A DNA stretch of 64,000 nt, taken from positions 124,001 through 188,000 of the forward strand of contig BGZK01000485.1 of assembly GCA_005406025.1 (NCBI GenBank). Reading direction: 5' to 3'. Made by a program: the position numbers and the translations under genes. This document shows, in pieces, positions 1-13,084 of the stretch. Position 1 is the stretch's first letter. Each line of letters opens with the position of its first letter. The notes under the pieces were generated by a model. It was given only the letters and a program-made list of their open reading frames with translations, was not told the DNA's origin and did not search any database. This stretch comes from Eumeta japonica (taxonomy: Eukaryota > Arthropoda > Insecta > Lepidoptera > Psychidae).

Positions 1-89
1 GTATGTTGCGGTGGTTTGGCACCTGAAAAGGATGAGTCAATGCAGACTGACGCACTACAGAGCGAATGTGCGTGATGAAGGAGTCGGCA

Positions 90-290
90 ATTTTTGCCCA
101 AGAAAATCTTGTGCAAATAAATTGGAGACATATTAATCAAGGACCAAATCTTAAACACCCGAAACCGAAAAGCTTGCATGAAAAGTTGATGGATGTAAGT
201 GAAGCAGGAGAGATACGCGAAAATCGTACCATGTGGAAATTTTTGGTCCTTGCCTACCCATGTGGGAAATAGGCACGGCGTGAGTTTATA
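90..290 (+). repeat. Interspersed repeat family A, copy 1
   Basis: Shares agcttgcatgaa, gttgatggatgt, tcgtaccatgtgg and gggaaataggc, in order, with copies at 27325-27440 (same strand), 46625-46830 and 47510-47650 (opposite strand). A SINE-like or LINE-tail family; the short ORF here is not a gene. Confidence 0.7.
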
Positions 291-894
291 ATGATTATAA
301 TATTAATAACTTATAGGGCCAGGTTAGGTCATTTCACATAAAAAAAATTTTGGAAAACGGTTGACCCTGCAGGCTCTTCCTTCGAACTTCTTATTTTCGA
401 GTTCAAAACGTTCAAAAATAAAGTAAAAAAATTTTCAACAAATAACCACACACACACGCACATGTAGAATACAAACATCATTCGGAAAATGGTCCAAATA
501 TATTCCTAGGGCCTTAAAACCTGAAGATCCGGTGAAAGTTCAATTATGGGAAATCGTACTGAAAACATTAACTTTCCAATTTTATGAAAATTTTCCAATT
601 TCCATAGCAGAGAGTTAACATTATTTAAACAAATCCGTGAAATACTCATAAATGAAACTAGTTTCTCTTATACGAGAAAGTGATACCATTACCGACCTTT
701 TCAGAAGGTAAAAATCCCTACAGAAAAATAATGTTGTCAAGTGCCGAAGTCGTGACTAAATTTAATTAAAAAAAAAATCATTGCCGATATTATTCACACA
801 TTTTCTGTGAACAAGCCCTTATATGCTGTTCTCGTAGATTCGAAGTCTCATAGGTGAAGCACTGCAAGCGGGGTTATAAGTATCCGGGGTTATA
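291..894. other. AT-rich intergenic, nothing recognised
   Basis: No supported ORF, RNA or repeat family. Confidence 0.5.
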
Positions 895-1080
895 AGGTTA
901 CAAGTATTAAACTCTTCACGCTGGCCCAGTGCAGATCGGGGTCGATCACACACGACTGCCACTGCATCAGCGCCGTCAGGGACCGGCCGATCAGTGTGGT
1001 CCCCTAGGCGCACGCTTCATTCAACTCAAGTGAAAAATCCATTGGTCGATACGCTCGTGGCCAGGATTCGAACCACACGT
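895..1080 (+). repeat. Interspersed repeat family B, copy 1
   Basis: Contains cacgctggcccagtgcag, a variable middle, then a gaccggccgatcagtgtggt segment; related copies are at 12255-12365, 22440-22610 (minus) and 26985-27115. A ggattcgaacc string at about 1064 resembles a complement of a tRNA B box, suggesting a SINE origin. Confidence 0.55.
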
Positions 1081-1689
1081 TTACCTTTCTTTCGGTTTAT
1101 TTTTCTTGCTATAGTTATAAATATGATTGTATTTCTATATAATTTTAGTTGGAAAAGAGCTATACTCAAGTTTTTTGCTCGTTGTTCTCGATGGATACTG
1201 CCTTACGAATGAGCGGTAATTAAAAGAAAATGGTAATATCAAAAACACTATTAATTCCTTAAATGTTATTACGTGTTTCAAGGGTTATTACCTACGAAAT
1301 AAAGATATTTTGATTTTGAATTTCGATTCATAGACAATGTATTGACCATTCAGATGCAATGCCAATGTAGTTGCGAAATACAAGTGACTGACTGACTGAC
1401 TCATCACGAGATCTCTGAATCTATAGGTCCGATCGACTTGAATTTTGTCGTAGTTAGTCTTTTCGGCACGCAGACGCTCGCTAAGAACGTATTTTACGCA
1501 AATCCTATCAAAACTTTTTTTTTTCATCGTTTCATGTTTACACGGACGGAGCGGCGAGCAGAAGCTAGTAATTCATATAATCCGATACATGTACACGTAT
1601 GTAATGTAATCCGAGGTTATTTCATCCATGCGTTCTTCTTTTGCGTGTCCAAATTATCACGAAATACAATTAGTAATTAATATGTTTCA

Positions 1690-1865
1690 TACCCCAAAAA
1701 GCGATGCCCGGCTGTGCCCTGCCGTCGGTCGCGACATGACACTTCCTGGGATTAGCGCGTGCGCGTGCGGCACTTCCGCGTCAGCCGCGCGACAGCCGCG
1801 TCCGATTCGCGTCAACGTTCCGGCCTCACGGGCAATCGAGGGCTGTTCGCGAAGTTCATGTGCAC
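1690..1865. other. GC/CpG-rich patch
   Basis: About 175 bases with many cgcg/gcgc words between AT-rich flanks. No supported exon; could be a promoter fragment or a SINE body. Confidence 0.4.
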
Positions 1866-3072
1866 TCCTTTTAAAAATCCACATAGAGTGCCATAAATTT
1901 ACAAGTATCCAGATTAATATCTTAATTTTGGTATGTTTTTGGTTTTTTTGGTTTATAAGGTTCATTTGGTTCAACATTCATCGAACACGTATAGGTTCAA
2001 ACTGATTCGAAAGAAAAGTTTTACTTAACACATGAAGAAGTGAACTTTGTAATTTTTTTTGTTTGTAAAATATAATCTCAGAAGCGACAGGACATTTACG
2101 AAAACTTCTTTTATTGATCGAAAGCAATATACGCTCTGAGTACACAGGCTATTTTTATACTAAAAAATAGCATTTTTCAGTATATAGCATTCATCGTCGT
2201 GTTGGTAAGTTTTACGATGCCTGTCTGATGTCTTAGGTACGTTATGACGTTGCAAAGGGCATAATAGCTTTTTCTCCTTTCTCGTTCTCTGTCTCCTTTT
2301 TCTGCGTTCTCTGTTATGTGGTCAAAAACATTGCGGGTCGTATAACACTTATATTTAAAGACGTAACCTTACTTCTTTATTCAAGTCAATCTCGAAAATC
2401 ACTTCACGTATTTCCATTACTTTCTTATGGAATCCGGTTTTTTTTTTGTGATCGTCTAAGTAAGGAAGTAACTTTTCGGTGCTTATTGTTTTCTATCAGA
2501 AAATTTTTGATACATACATCTAATTGCTTCTTTAGGACAAAAAAATAAAATAAAATCGTGGGGCGCCTTAAGTTTCTATCAACAGTGAACGGTGATGTCT
2601 AAATGCGTACCTAAGACCTACCGAATTATTTTTTTAGATTTTAGTACATTTTCTACATCATTGCTTCAGACACAATGTGACGTGATATCGCTGCAATCAG
2701 GACTCACAAACAGTACTCACTTTTGACATGCAGCGAATCGTCGATGACATTTTCCAGACCGTTATTTTATAGGGACTCAGCGCGCGACTATTTGTATATG
2801 TATAGTCAAAACCACAGAACATCTCATAGGATGCAATGTAAACATTTGCCGCGCATACCACATCCTTCAACACGGTCACAAAAGTCATTATATCAACCAC
2901 AAAACCGTTTATGTTATCGTTAAGTATCAATACAACATTTGTACGTGGCTACAACTATAAAAATATCTCATGCGCATTGTTTTAGCGTATGAAAAAAAAA
3001 TAAATGAAGTCCTACGTTTGAAGTGTTGTTTCGGAATTCGGTAGATAGAGTCGGTGAAGCGTGACCTCTCCG
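1866..3072. other. Intergenic, upstream of the OBP gene
   Basis: Homopolymer-rich AT sequence. No exon or repeat copy recognised apart from the promoter guess at its right edge. Confidence 0.5.
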
Positions 3073-3081
3073 TGTATATAT
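3073..3081 (+). promoter_or_regulatory. Possible TATA box of the OBP gene
   Basis: A gtatatatgg stretch lies about 60 bases before the OBP start codon. It would place transcription start near 3105 and give a 5' UTR of about 35 bases. This is a position-based guess only; TATA-like strings are common in this AT-rich DNA. Confidence 0.3.
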
Positions 3082-3138
3082 GGTCATGGACCACATCTCC
3101 TCGCCAGCACAATCGAGGGTACGCTGATCGGTGTTAAA

Positions 3139-6100
3139 ATGCGGTTAGCTCTAGCGCTGATGGTTTGCACGATCGTATCGGAGTGCCATGTGAGTGTTTG
3201 TATTTCAAAACCAAACTCCTGTTTTCGCATTTTTTCCTTGGAAATTTAAAAAAGCTAATAGGGAAGGTTCTGTTGGTACTCATTTGTAGCTGTAATTTTT
3301 TTTTAAATTCTCGGAACTTCTTTTGCTGATTACGAGGCGAAACGAGCGCGTATTCTTCTACCTCCTAATTATTTTCAGGGTCTGAAGTGCCGTTCCGATG
3401 GTGGACCGCGTGCAGAAGACATGAAGACGGTGTACATGGACTGCTTGAAGAGACAGGAGGGACGGCACAACGCTACCGGGCCACGCGACCAAGGCCCTCG
3501 CAGGAGTCAAGGGCGATGGAGGGAGGGTGAGGGCGGCCGTGGCGAGAGGGACGACTCTATGGACGACGATTATGGAGTGAGTGTCGGGAATGGTTATATG
3601 TAATATGCAGCCAAGAATATATGGCGCGTGTCAGCTTAAACGCGTGATTTGTCCTTAACGATGATCATTTTCTTAGATATACGATATATTTTATCAAATC
3701 AATATACATGAATAAACGCTTCTCATTTAGTATTGAAAGTTTGTATATATTTTTATTAATGTTCACGTGTATTGATTTGATAAAATATATTACATAAATC
3801 ATGTTATATTTATTATATATATACATTATTATAATATGAAGTATTAAAATTTTCACATTAGACGTAGGCGATGACGTTTAGCAACATATAAATCGAAAGC
3901 TTAACTTATCTGCGTTAGAAATAAAACTCTTATTTTATTTGTTTTATTTTTCCTTTATATCTTTTTTTTGTGAATATGTTATATACTTTTGTTACACTTT
4001 TATACGATTATGTAACGATTATGTAGTAATATATACATGAACGTAACGCTTTCACTTTTTGTTAACACTCGACTTCGTTCTTCATCTAATTTGCGTAGGC
4101 TATATATGAAAATTGATTTTCAAAATCTAAGATTGCGATATCATTTTATGACGCGAAAAAGTCATTTGTAAGGAGTCAGAAGAGTATAGTAAAGTATTAA
4201 AATTATTTAGTATCAAAAAAGGGTAGATACTTAAATGAAAAGACATTTCTAATCTAGTTATAATTTGATTATTAACAAATTTTATTTCAGGACATGCCTA
4301 AATATAAATACGGGCCAATGAATCAACCGTCTAAAAGGTACAAAAGGGAAAAGCAAAGAAAGGAGAAGAATTCGGGACAGAGAAGTCAGTACAACCCCAA
4401 CATGTCGGACAAGTCCGACTCCGGCGATAACCACAGGGACGACAGAAATTCTAGCGAAAAATCCATGAGTGCTTCTGACAGGAAAAAAAACTGTGCACTT
4501 CACTGTTTTCTAGAAGAATTGGACATGGTAACTATTCAGACTTTTCTCTTTGTAATGCTATTAGAAGTTTTTTTTTTTATAGTACATTCGAGGGAAAATG
4601 TGCCGACCGGCCATCACAGAGAAGATGGTCACCACCGGCCATAAACACTTGCAATCTCAGAGGAGTCACTACAGCGTTGCCGGCCTCTTGGGTAGGAATA
4701 GAATATTGAAGGGGGATCGGCCTGATAGAGAGAGAGAGAGAGAGAGAAAGAGTGGGCCACCGGAACTCTCAATCACTGGACAAAAGGTAACAGCGGAAGC
4801 TGCAAGTTCACGTCCGTATTCTGTGAGAGTGTGGTATCTCACCGCTCGCGCGGACCACGTTCTCTAAGTAATTATATCAATGGAATTTGTAAGCAATTTT
4901 GATTTTTAATTCTCCAAGTTATTGAAGTAGATACATTTTATAAGTTGGTTGTCTATTATTCATAACTTGTAAGCCCTACTTAGCTGCGATAATTTCACTT
5001 TTAATTTCGTGATATATACTACTGTCGTGATTTTTTTCACATACACAATATTCGTATAATAATAATAATAATCACTAATCATATACCTGTTAGGGGAGGC
5101 TACTTAGCTTGATAAGGAAAATTAGCACTTTAAGGCTTAATATTTTGCAAAAGGATCCCCTATTTCAAAAATGGTTTTCACACATCCGTAATGTTGTCGA
5201 ATGAGTCATTTAAATTTTTTAAATTTAAATGACCACCAAGAATTCCCATTGCTTTTAAATTTTATTTCCCATTACGCTACTCTACGTAATTATGCTAATT
5301 TTAAATCATGAGTGTTACATTTTTCCCTATTTCGCTAATAACAAACCAGAGCTATTTCTTTTATTTGCGTTATTTTGTCTTTGTCCTGGCAGACGGACGA
5401 AAATGGCATGCCGGACAGGTACATGGTGAATCACGTATTGCTGAAGGACGTCAGAAGCGAGGACCTGAAAGATTTCCTACAGGAATCGATAGAGGAGTGT
5501 TTCAAATATTATATAACGGTTGGTAATTCTATAGAATATTATATATTGTATGGTGCATGGCAGGCGAATTTGTATATAATAGATTAAAAGAGGTGAGTTA
5601 ATTGTTTCACAAAGAGGTAGTGCAATATAGGCTATTTTAAGTATGATTAGTGCATTGTGAGGCGATATTACACGAAACTGAAATTTAGATTAATTACCTA
5701 AATTACGAGGGCCAAGCGCTATGCTATTAGTGGGTAGATCAAACATCACGACATGTGTATGACGCTGCCCTATGAGACAGACGCACAGGAACCGAACAGA
5801 AACTAAGACGCTTAGTGGAAAAAGACATATACCAAACACTATTCGTGCCCCAGGTTTGTCTATTTTTTAAAATAGTGTTCAGGCAAAACCGCGTGAGGTC
5901 ACTAATGGGAAAATGTGATTTAATTATTTTTTTAAATAACCACACTCAATTTTGATATACTATTTATTTTAGAAGTTCTATGTGGGTAGAATAATATTGA
6001 TAAGAATATGTTCTAGGAAATAGTTCGCGAGTAGATGGACAAGAGTACCACTTTAATTAATATATTAAAAAAAAAAAAAGCGAAAACGTGTTATATCAAA

Positions 6101-7500
6101 CAGGTATCATATAATATATATGTGTAATAAAATGGTAAGGAAATCAAGTTACTTAATATTTTTTGGAGAAAATGTGTGGCATGTACTATATATATAAACA
6201 GACACCAAAACAAATGTTTTTAATTTTTTTTTTCTTAATCTGTATATTTATCTATGTGTTTATGTGCTCGTCTTGTATTGCTTGAAGAAGCATCATTCAA
6301 AAATTAAACCAAATTTTTAGTGTTATATTAAGAGAAATCCTTTACTTAATTTAGGGCAACAATTTATCATGCATTATCTAGGGGCTAGATAGAGTGCAAA
6401 TTAAAATTTTGCCCTCTTTTTAATTTAAAGTGCCTACTGAATAGATTTGGACAAATAGTACCCACCTACTGTTAGATTTTTTGAGTTATAGAAAAAAATA
6501 TGTTAAACTATTCATATCTTTCTTATTTTTTTAAAAATCAATAAAGTTCTTAAAAAGGAAGAAATCTCGCTATAAACAATGTGGCTTTGAAGGAAACCAT
6601 GACAGGACGTCTAAGATTTTCTATGGGTGATGAAAGACAATGTAAAAATGAAGGACAGCTTATAATGCTTCTTTAAAACGTTGTCATATTTTATAACCAC
6701 CACGCGACTGAGGTCACGGGCAAAACCTAGTTTCGTTTGAATGTGAAAACTTTAATATAAAAGAAATATTAACGCAGATACATGTTTAAATGTCTTACAT
6801 TAAAACGCATATGTGTAGTGTGCCCATATACGCCGGTAACTAGATTAGTACTGATAAAATTTAAAATTTTGCATACCTAAAAAAATTTTATCGACTTCGT
6901 TCCAAAGAATAAGTTATATGAATTTATAAAACTGTGTTCCTATAGTTTTTAATGGATTCTTAAAACACAGTTGAAAAGTCACGAGGTAAAACCAATTGAT
7001 ATTCGGATCAAAATTGTTTCATCCCTCAATGGTATGTAAATAAGCTTATCCCTATTATTTAATTACAAATTTATATGACGGTTCACATAAAACATCTGCC
7101 TGTAGAATTTCCTTAGAATCGATGAAGAAATCGCGGAGATATAAGTCTGTGACGAACGTACGGACGTTTGGGCGATCAGATATAACGAAACTGGGAGATC
7201 ATGGTTTGCCTTTATCCGTGGAACCATAAAAAAATTGATGCACGTAGTCACATAAACAAAAACTAAATATCGTTATGTATTGACCTTTCTCTCTTTTCTG
7301 TCGCATAATTGGTGCCAGGTTTTTCTTAGCATTTATTGATTTTATTATTAAATTTAAACGTATACAGTTGGCTGATTAGCGATTTACTTATTGCAGACCG
7401 CAATCCAGACAAGTGCGAATTCTCAAAGAACCTTATGATGTGCTTATCCGAGAAGGGCAGATCCAACTGTGACGATTGGAAGGACGATATAAGGTTCTAA
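3139..7500 (+). CDS. Odorant-binding protein, Obp59a-like, 5 exons
   Basis: Exons: 3139-3189, 3379-3576, 4291-4527, 5393-5522, 7397-7500. All joins keep phase, the introns are GT-AG, and the protein is 239 aa. The start at 3139 (context gttaaaATG) opens a hydrophobic signal peptide, MRLALALMVCTIV, indicating secretion. The classical OBP cysteine pattern is present: NCALHC gives C2-x3-C3, EEC is C4, and CLSEKGRSNC gives C5-x8-C6. C1 is probably in MDCLKRQ, and two extra cysteines lie in GLKC and DKC. C1 and C2 are separated by about 110 residues that are Arg/Lys/Gly/Asp-rich, encoded by exons 2-3; ordinary OBPs have about 25-30 there. A long C1-C2 insert is a feature I associate with the insect Obp59a group, which in Drosophila is linked to humidity sensing; assignment to that group is inference. 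The exon 4 donor is placed at 5523 (GTAATT) because it restores phase. The gene lies on the strand opposite DRC2, in the space where DRC2's missing exons would be expected. Confidence 0.87.
4590..4865 (+). repeat. Interspersed repeat family C, fullest copy
   Basis: In order: agatggtcaccaccggccat, cttgcaatctcagagg, gcgttgccggcctcttggg, a (GA) run at 4726-4748, caccggaactctcaatc, gtccgtattctgtgag, ctcaccgctcgcgcgg. The second half matches 43690-43985 inverted; the first half matches 34950-35045, 49005-49085 and 53690-53775. Located in OBP intron 3. Confidence 0.65.
4880..5195 (+). repeat. Diverged interspersed repeat, related to 9395-9660
   Basis: tattattcataacttgtaag, cttttaatttcgtgatata and aaaatggttttcacacatcc occur in the same order at 9450-9655. 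Located in OBP intron 3. Confidence 0.6.
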
Positions 7501-7711
7501 CGGCGGATCTGCCCGCGGCTGATACGAGAATGAGACAAACAGCACTATGGCCAACATTCTGACACTTAACACTAAGTTATGTTATAAGAGGTTAGGGAGT
7601 GTTTGAGTGAATGCACAATACAATATCGTATACTTTGCAATTATAACATTTAACATTTGCGCTGTATTATCTGTTCTTCCTTTGTAAACATAAAATGTTA
7701 TAAGAACCTCG

Positions 7712-7717
7712 AATAAA
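7712..7717 (+). terminator. Possible polyadenylation signal of the OBP gene
   Basis: AATAAA about 210 bases after the OBP stop codon, the first canonical hexamer seen downstream. Confidence 0.35.
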
Positions 7718-8052
7718 CGTCTATAAGACATTGTTATACTACTGTAAAGTTCACTATGGCAATTGACATAATTATTCAATTATTTAAATCACGTTTTTTA
7801 TAAAAACGTTTGCTAGTTTGATCCCATCCAAAATGGATTGGTATTAAGATTTTTCATATACAATTGTTGCTGATTTAATGCAATGAGTTACTGGTGAAAT
7901 TATGTGCATGTTTTTGTGTGGACTTTATGGTACATTTGTAAATATGTCAGTTGAAGCAAAATAATTCAAAAAAACATGTAAAAAAATGTATGTAAAATAT
8001 AAATTAATAAAATATTGGCTCAACTCATTTCAAAATATATTGCGGCACGTAC

Positions 8053-11000
8053 TTCCAATCTCGCGTCGTTTTTTGCAGTCGCCATCGCCGTTGTATTCTC
8101 ACTTTTGTACTGTTGAAAATCTTGATTCTTCTTAAATATTATCAATTGAAGTTTGAACTCGGCTCGTTCTTGATTAGCCGACTGTTCGAGAAATTCTTTA
8201 TCCCAATTCTCCAATAAGGCGTTCTTTTGGTGTTCATACTCTTCTTGCAGCTGGTCCAGTCTTTGTGCGCCTATTTCTATTATAAAAGAGAAAACTGTAC
8301 TTATATGTATATATTTTATGTTAAATCTAACATTTTGTGTAAATGTTTTGAATTCATTTTTAATACAACATCAACTATTTATCCACTGCATTGTCATTTA
8401 AGAATTCGATAACATTTCTGAAAGCTATTGTCAACCCGCTTATAAAAATAACGTAATGTTTAATTTCTAAGTACAAAAACGAAATTTATATTAACTTAAT
8501 GTGTCAAAGCGGATTTAGTAAATACAAAAGAAAATGAAGTTTTATGGCTACGCAATGTGCGAAGTGAATATTTGTCCATTTTAACTTTTAAATTATTACG
8601 TCAGGTGAAGATATTTAGAGGAGAATTTCTTTTACACAAATACCTAACGGGCATTGGCTATGTATGCGCACGACATTAGCGCCGTCTAGCGTCCGCAACT
8701 GTTCGAGATTTATCCAATACTTGTATGTCCATGAAATAATAAAAACCATAATTATACAGTTGTTTATTACTATTATTAATGAACAATTCTGTTTCTACAA
8801 AAAAACTATAAATAAACGGCAGCGGTATCTTCTTGTTTAGTTTCACTTTTCATAATGAAAATATTTCAGAACATGATATGTTCAATAACATGTTTTCTCC
8901 AGAACATTATAACCAATTGAAATGCATAAATAATGTTAACAACTACCCCAACATAAATTTTAAATAAACAAGCGGGGTTCTATTCCGTTCTTTACTTAAG
9001 AGTAGGATGATTTTAATACTTTCTTTGTGAGCGTAGTTCGCTACAATACAATACGATTACCGAGAAATTTCCCGAGGCTTTCGGCGTGCGCCTGGAAAAT
9101 TCTCCGATGCTGCTCGTCGGACTCGTGCAAGTTCTGAACCAGCGACGCCAGAAGGCGGTCCTTGCGTTCCACCATAAATTGAAAGCTTCCCATCATTCCC
9201 TGTACGCCAATTCGACCATTGATTTTAAAAGTGCAAACACAATGATTGCAAATACAAAGAATTGAGGAATAAAAACAGTCACACACAATGTACGTTTCCC
9301 TAGTTGCCGTCCCAATGTCCGGACAAAATATGTTACCATATTTTTTGAATTTCAGGTTTAACGGCCAACAATTTTATCTAAGTAATTTTCAATGAATTTG
9401 TACGAAATTTTGGTTTTTGCTACTCCTAATACGTTTTATAAATTGATCGAGTATTATTCATTAACTTGTAAAGCCTAGTCGTTTCCCTTTTAATTTCCTT
9501 ACATATACTAGTGCTGTAATTTTTTTTTTAATATCTAAAAACAACTATTAAGCTGGTCGGTTGGTAAAGACGTATTAGACTATAGCAAAAATATACGTTT
9601 TGATACTCCGCAAACGGATCCATAAATCGAAAAATGGTTTTCACACACCGTAAATGTTTTCCAAAAACTTATTTATAACTTTATGGAATTAATAGTTTAA
9701 GAAGCTTATGGAGTTTATTACTAATTATTTTCTTGTATGAGATCGATAAATTCAAAATTTTTGGGAATTAAATGTCAATTTTTTGTGGAAATTCATCTTT
9801 TAAGTTCTGTAATTTAAAACCTATTGGTCGTACAACTTAAACTTGTATGAGATTTTTGAAATACGTACATTGTATCCCTACAAAAGCTGGATACTGAATT
9901 TTTCTAAAAAGGTTTCTTCAATACCGAAAAATTGAATTGAAAATATGTCGTCTAAAAATGAAACAGCCATTGTATATTCGTGCCAAATCACAGCTTTCTA
10001 GTACTTAGGATCTCTGAGCTAAGCCACGAACAAAGAAACAGGTAGACGGACGGTCATAGCAAAACTGTAAAGATTCCTTCTTGGCTACAAAACGCTAAAA
10101 ATGATAACATTAGGGAAAGAACGAAGTATATAGTTAAATAATTTCAAAGAACGTATTTAAAATTTCGATTTGCTTAACTATTGTTGGTAACTTGAGTTCA
10201 AGTTACCAACAATTACCGTATAATATAGGGCATAAATTTCTATTAAAATGTATCTTCGTTAAATGGTAGTCGTAAGTCAGAAGTTATAGTAATTTCGTAT
10301 TCAGGTCATGACAATCTGCAATATTATATTGTATAGTATGTCAATAAAATGCTGCATTACTTTTTTGACGTTAGCCCGCCTACGTTATAGGTTAAGTGGT
10401 GGAATTAACTGACATAGGTGTAGGTGTCCAAGATTCATTCTCCACTTACATTTATGTCCGTCTCCATTTCCTTGCACTTGTTCTTCCGCAGCACGACGCG
10501 CCAAGATTGATTTAATTTCGCCGTGTTCATCCTGCTGAATTTCTCCTCCTTCTCTAATTTATTCTAGAGGAATAAAATCGAACCTCTGTATATAAGTGGT
10601 ATTCATATTATTATTTATTTATTTGTAATTAAGTACGCAAACAGTATAAAATATCAATAATTACAAAATAGTAACTTTAAATGAAAGTAGTATTTAGGCG
10701 TTTTTCTAATTAATAATAATTTAGGTAACAAGTTAAAAATGGTGTAAAATAGAGATACTGGTCTTAAGAATATGTGCGATAGCTCATTCAATTCGGAATA
10801 ATGTCTAGAAAAATGTATCCAAATCGTTTATGAGCACTTAAAAAATTCCAAAAGTTATAAACAAAGATTACAAAAAAGGTATTTCGTTTTATATACATTT
10901 TTAACTTTAAAAGAAACTGAAAAATCATATGAATACTGTTTGATAAAAAAAATGTTATAAACAAAGTATGTAAATTTTTTAAACTTTTATGGCGTGAGTA

Positions 11001-12616
11001 TTTTAAACTTTTATATTAAGCATATGTGTAAGAAGTTCCACGAAATGAAAAAAAAATCATTTATTTAAGCATTTTTTTAATATAAATAAAATGAAAACGA
11101 AAGTTGGAGAAAAATTTTTAAATAACAATTGTCGAACTTGTTATAAAATTGATTTTAAGTTAATAATAAATCTCCAACGGGAAAATATTTTCGAAATGTC
11201 CTAAATACACATAATTTATTCAAATTTTTAAATTAGTATTTAATACCTTAAAATGTTATTTAGTGTGCCGTACTCGATTTTGACGCTGCGCCCATTACCT
11301 TAAAATGCCGCGTAAAGGCCCATTTTCAGCGTCAAATTAAAATTATAAGTAATAAAGGGAAGTTACAGGATTTAGGAATTTTTTTAAAAGACATTTCCTC
11401 TTTTTTAAGGACGTTTTTTTCAAATCTCTTAAATACTAATTGTTTACGAAATATCGGCGAAAAACGAAGTACCTTTTTTAAATCTTTAATTGTTTATAAC
11501 TTTTGGAATTTTTTAAGTGATAATAAACGATTTTGATATATTTTTTTAGACATTATCCCGGATCGAATGAGCTAACGTACATATTTTTAGGCACAGTTTC
11601 CCTATTTTTCACCATTTTCAACTTGTTAACTAGACTATTAAATACTTTATTATTTGATTACTCAAATAATGGACTAAAATTGAGTACATAACTGATTGAT
11701 CTCAGCGCATAGGCGAAATGGTTGAGTTTAAATAATTTGAAAGTTTACACAAAACTTACGAAAGCTCAAGCATTTAGAGATTCCACCCTTAACGGACGTT
11801 GAGGTTTAGTCAAATTAGAACGGTTAAAATGGGCACCGAAAGTTTTTACAGGATTATGGTAACTCTTTAAGATAAAGTTTTTGGTACATGAGGTCTTTGT
11901 TATGAAAAGGTTGCAAACTGAAAACTGAACCGGCATTGGAATCGGTAGCGGCACCGATATTCGGGACCGAGAACGGAATTCGGAACGTGACTAAAATCGA
12001 AACCGACGAAGAAACCTGAAATCGATTCGACAAAAAGACTGGATAAGAATATATCATTGACAAGTAGCTAGCCTTATATAAAATGTGAATGAATTGATTT
12101 TGTGTTCATGAAGACAAATCCGCGGGAGGTAGCCATAGTGATCCTAATATGTAGACATTGATACGTCAGCATGACATTGTTAATTTTTTTTTATTTGTCC
12201 TATTGCTGAGACATACCCTCGCACTATTCTTTTATTTCAGGTCAAAATGATATGACCTTAAGGTTTACACGCTGGCCTAGTGCGGGTTGGAGGCTGCTAT
12301 TGGTGGCTATCATCAATGCCATTACAACGTCAGCGACAGACGACTTAATGTGATCTTCGGGTTATGCAGCGAATGGTTTAATTTGATATAAGTTCGTATG
12401 TGGTTGTACATGCATGCGTGTGTCTGTTAAGGAGTCACTTAATACAGAAAAAAAGGGAGAAAAAATTACAAAGAACACCTTGATAAACCTCGCGACCAAT
12501 TCCTGCTTCCGTCTTCTCGCTTCCTCTTCCATGTCGGCGCGGTGCTGCAGGTACCTCGCCCTTTCTTCGTCGGACATTCGCGCCAGCTTGTTTACTTTGC
12601 CCTTTTTCTTCGGCAT
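8053..12616 (-). CDS. DRC2: Dynein regulatory complex subunit 2 (DRC2/CCDC65), N-terminal part
   Basis: Four minus-strand exons, in transcript order: 12616-12479, 10563-10450, 9199-9061, 8270-8053. Joins keep phase and give 203 residues. The start MPKKKGKVNK, then a Glu/Arg coiled coil and the segment NTAKLNQSWRVVLRKNK, match the N-terminus of CCDC65/DRC2, as do the later SLVQNLHESDEQH and QEEYEHQKNALLENW blocks. DRC2 pairs with DRC1 to form the base-plate rod of the nexin-dynein regulatory complex on axonemal doublets, so this is a motility gene. Donors after exons 2 and 4 are good (GTAAGT, GTACGT); the exon 1 donor GTGTTC is weak. DRC2 proteins are usually about 480 residues. No minus-strand coiled-coil exon was found between 8053 and 1, so the C-terminal half is either left of the window, making the OBP gene nested in a DRC2 intron, or lost. 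Confidence 0.85.
9395..10110 (+). repeat. Diverged interspersed repeat with a ctctgagctaag tail
   Basis: The first 260 bases match 4880-5195. The tail (9995-10095: tagtacttaggatctctgag, gacggacggtcatagc, ttggctacaaaacgct) matches 57925-58020 and more weakly 38070-38165. Located in DRC2 intron 2. Confidence 0.6.
10180..10213. repeat. Perfect 16-bp palindrome, 2-base centre
   Basis: attgttggtaacttga, gt, exact complement. Located in DRC2 intron 2. Confidence 0.9.
11925..12065 (+). repeat. Degenerate purine-rich hexamer block
   Basis: Runs of 6-base words of the type ggaatcg/gaaccg/gaaatcg in register. One of about nine such blocks in the window. Located in DRC2 intron 1. Confidence 0.6.
12255..12365 (+). 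repeat. Interspersed repeat family B, copy 2
   Basis: acgctggcctagtgcgggtt, then acgtcagcgacagacgactt, then aatgtgatcttcgg. Located in DRC2 intron 1. Confidence 0.55.
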
Positions 12617-13084
12617 TTTTGAATGTGATTTTTATATTCTATTCTCTGAAAACAATAAAATAATTGATATGAAAAGGAAACAATAAAAGATTCATTATAT
12701 GAACTTGCTCTATTCTAATTAAATTAACTATTTCGCTTACGAACTCTTAAAATTAAAAATGAATCAACCGAACTTAATAAATATCGTATGAACATATATC
12801 AAATGTTCTTATATGAAGTGACTCCTGCCGCTGCTTTGCAACAACACAGATTGGATTCAGACATATTAATTTTTCCAAGATCAGATGCTAGCAAAGGTTA
12901 TAATGTATATATCTTTGCTAGAAACTAGCTTTCCACCCACGGCTTCACCTGCACATAGAATGTGTTCCTTCATCTTTTATGCAGAATGATCCAAGCGTTG
13001 ATCCGGGGAGGGGGTGACTGGCGGTCATGAGGATCGTGATCTCCTCTTGGGCTGGGTTTTTGTCTACTATTGTAATCAGATCAG

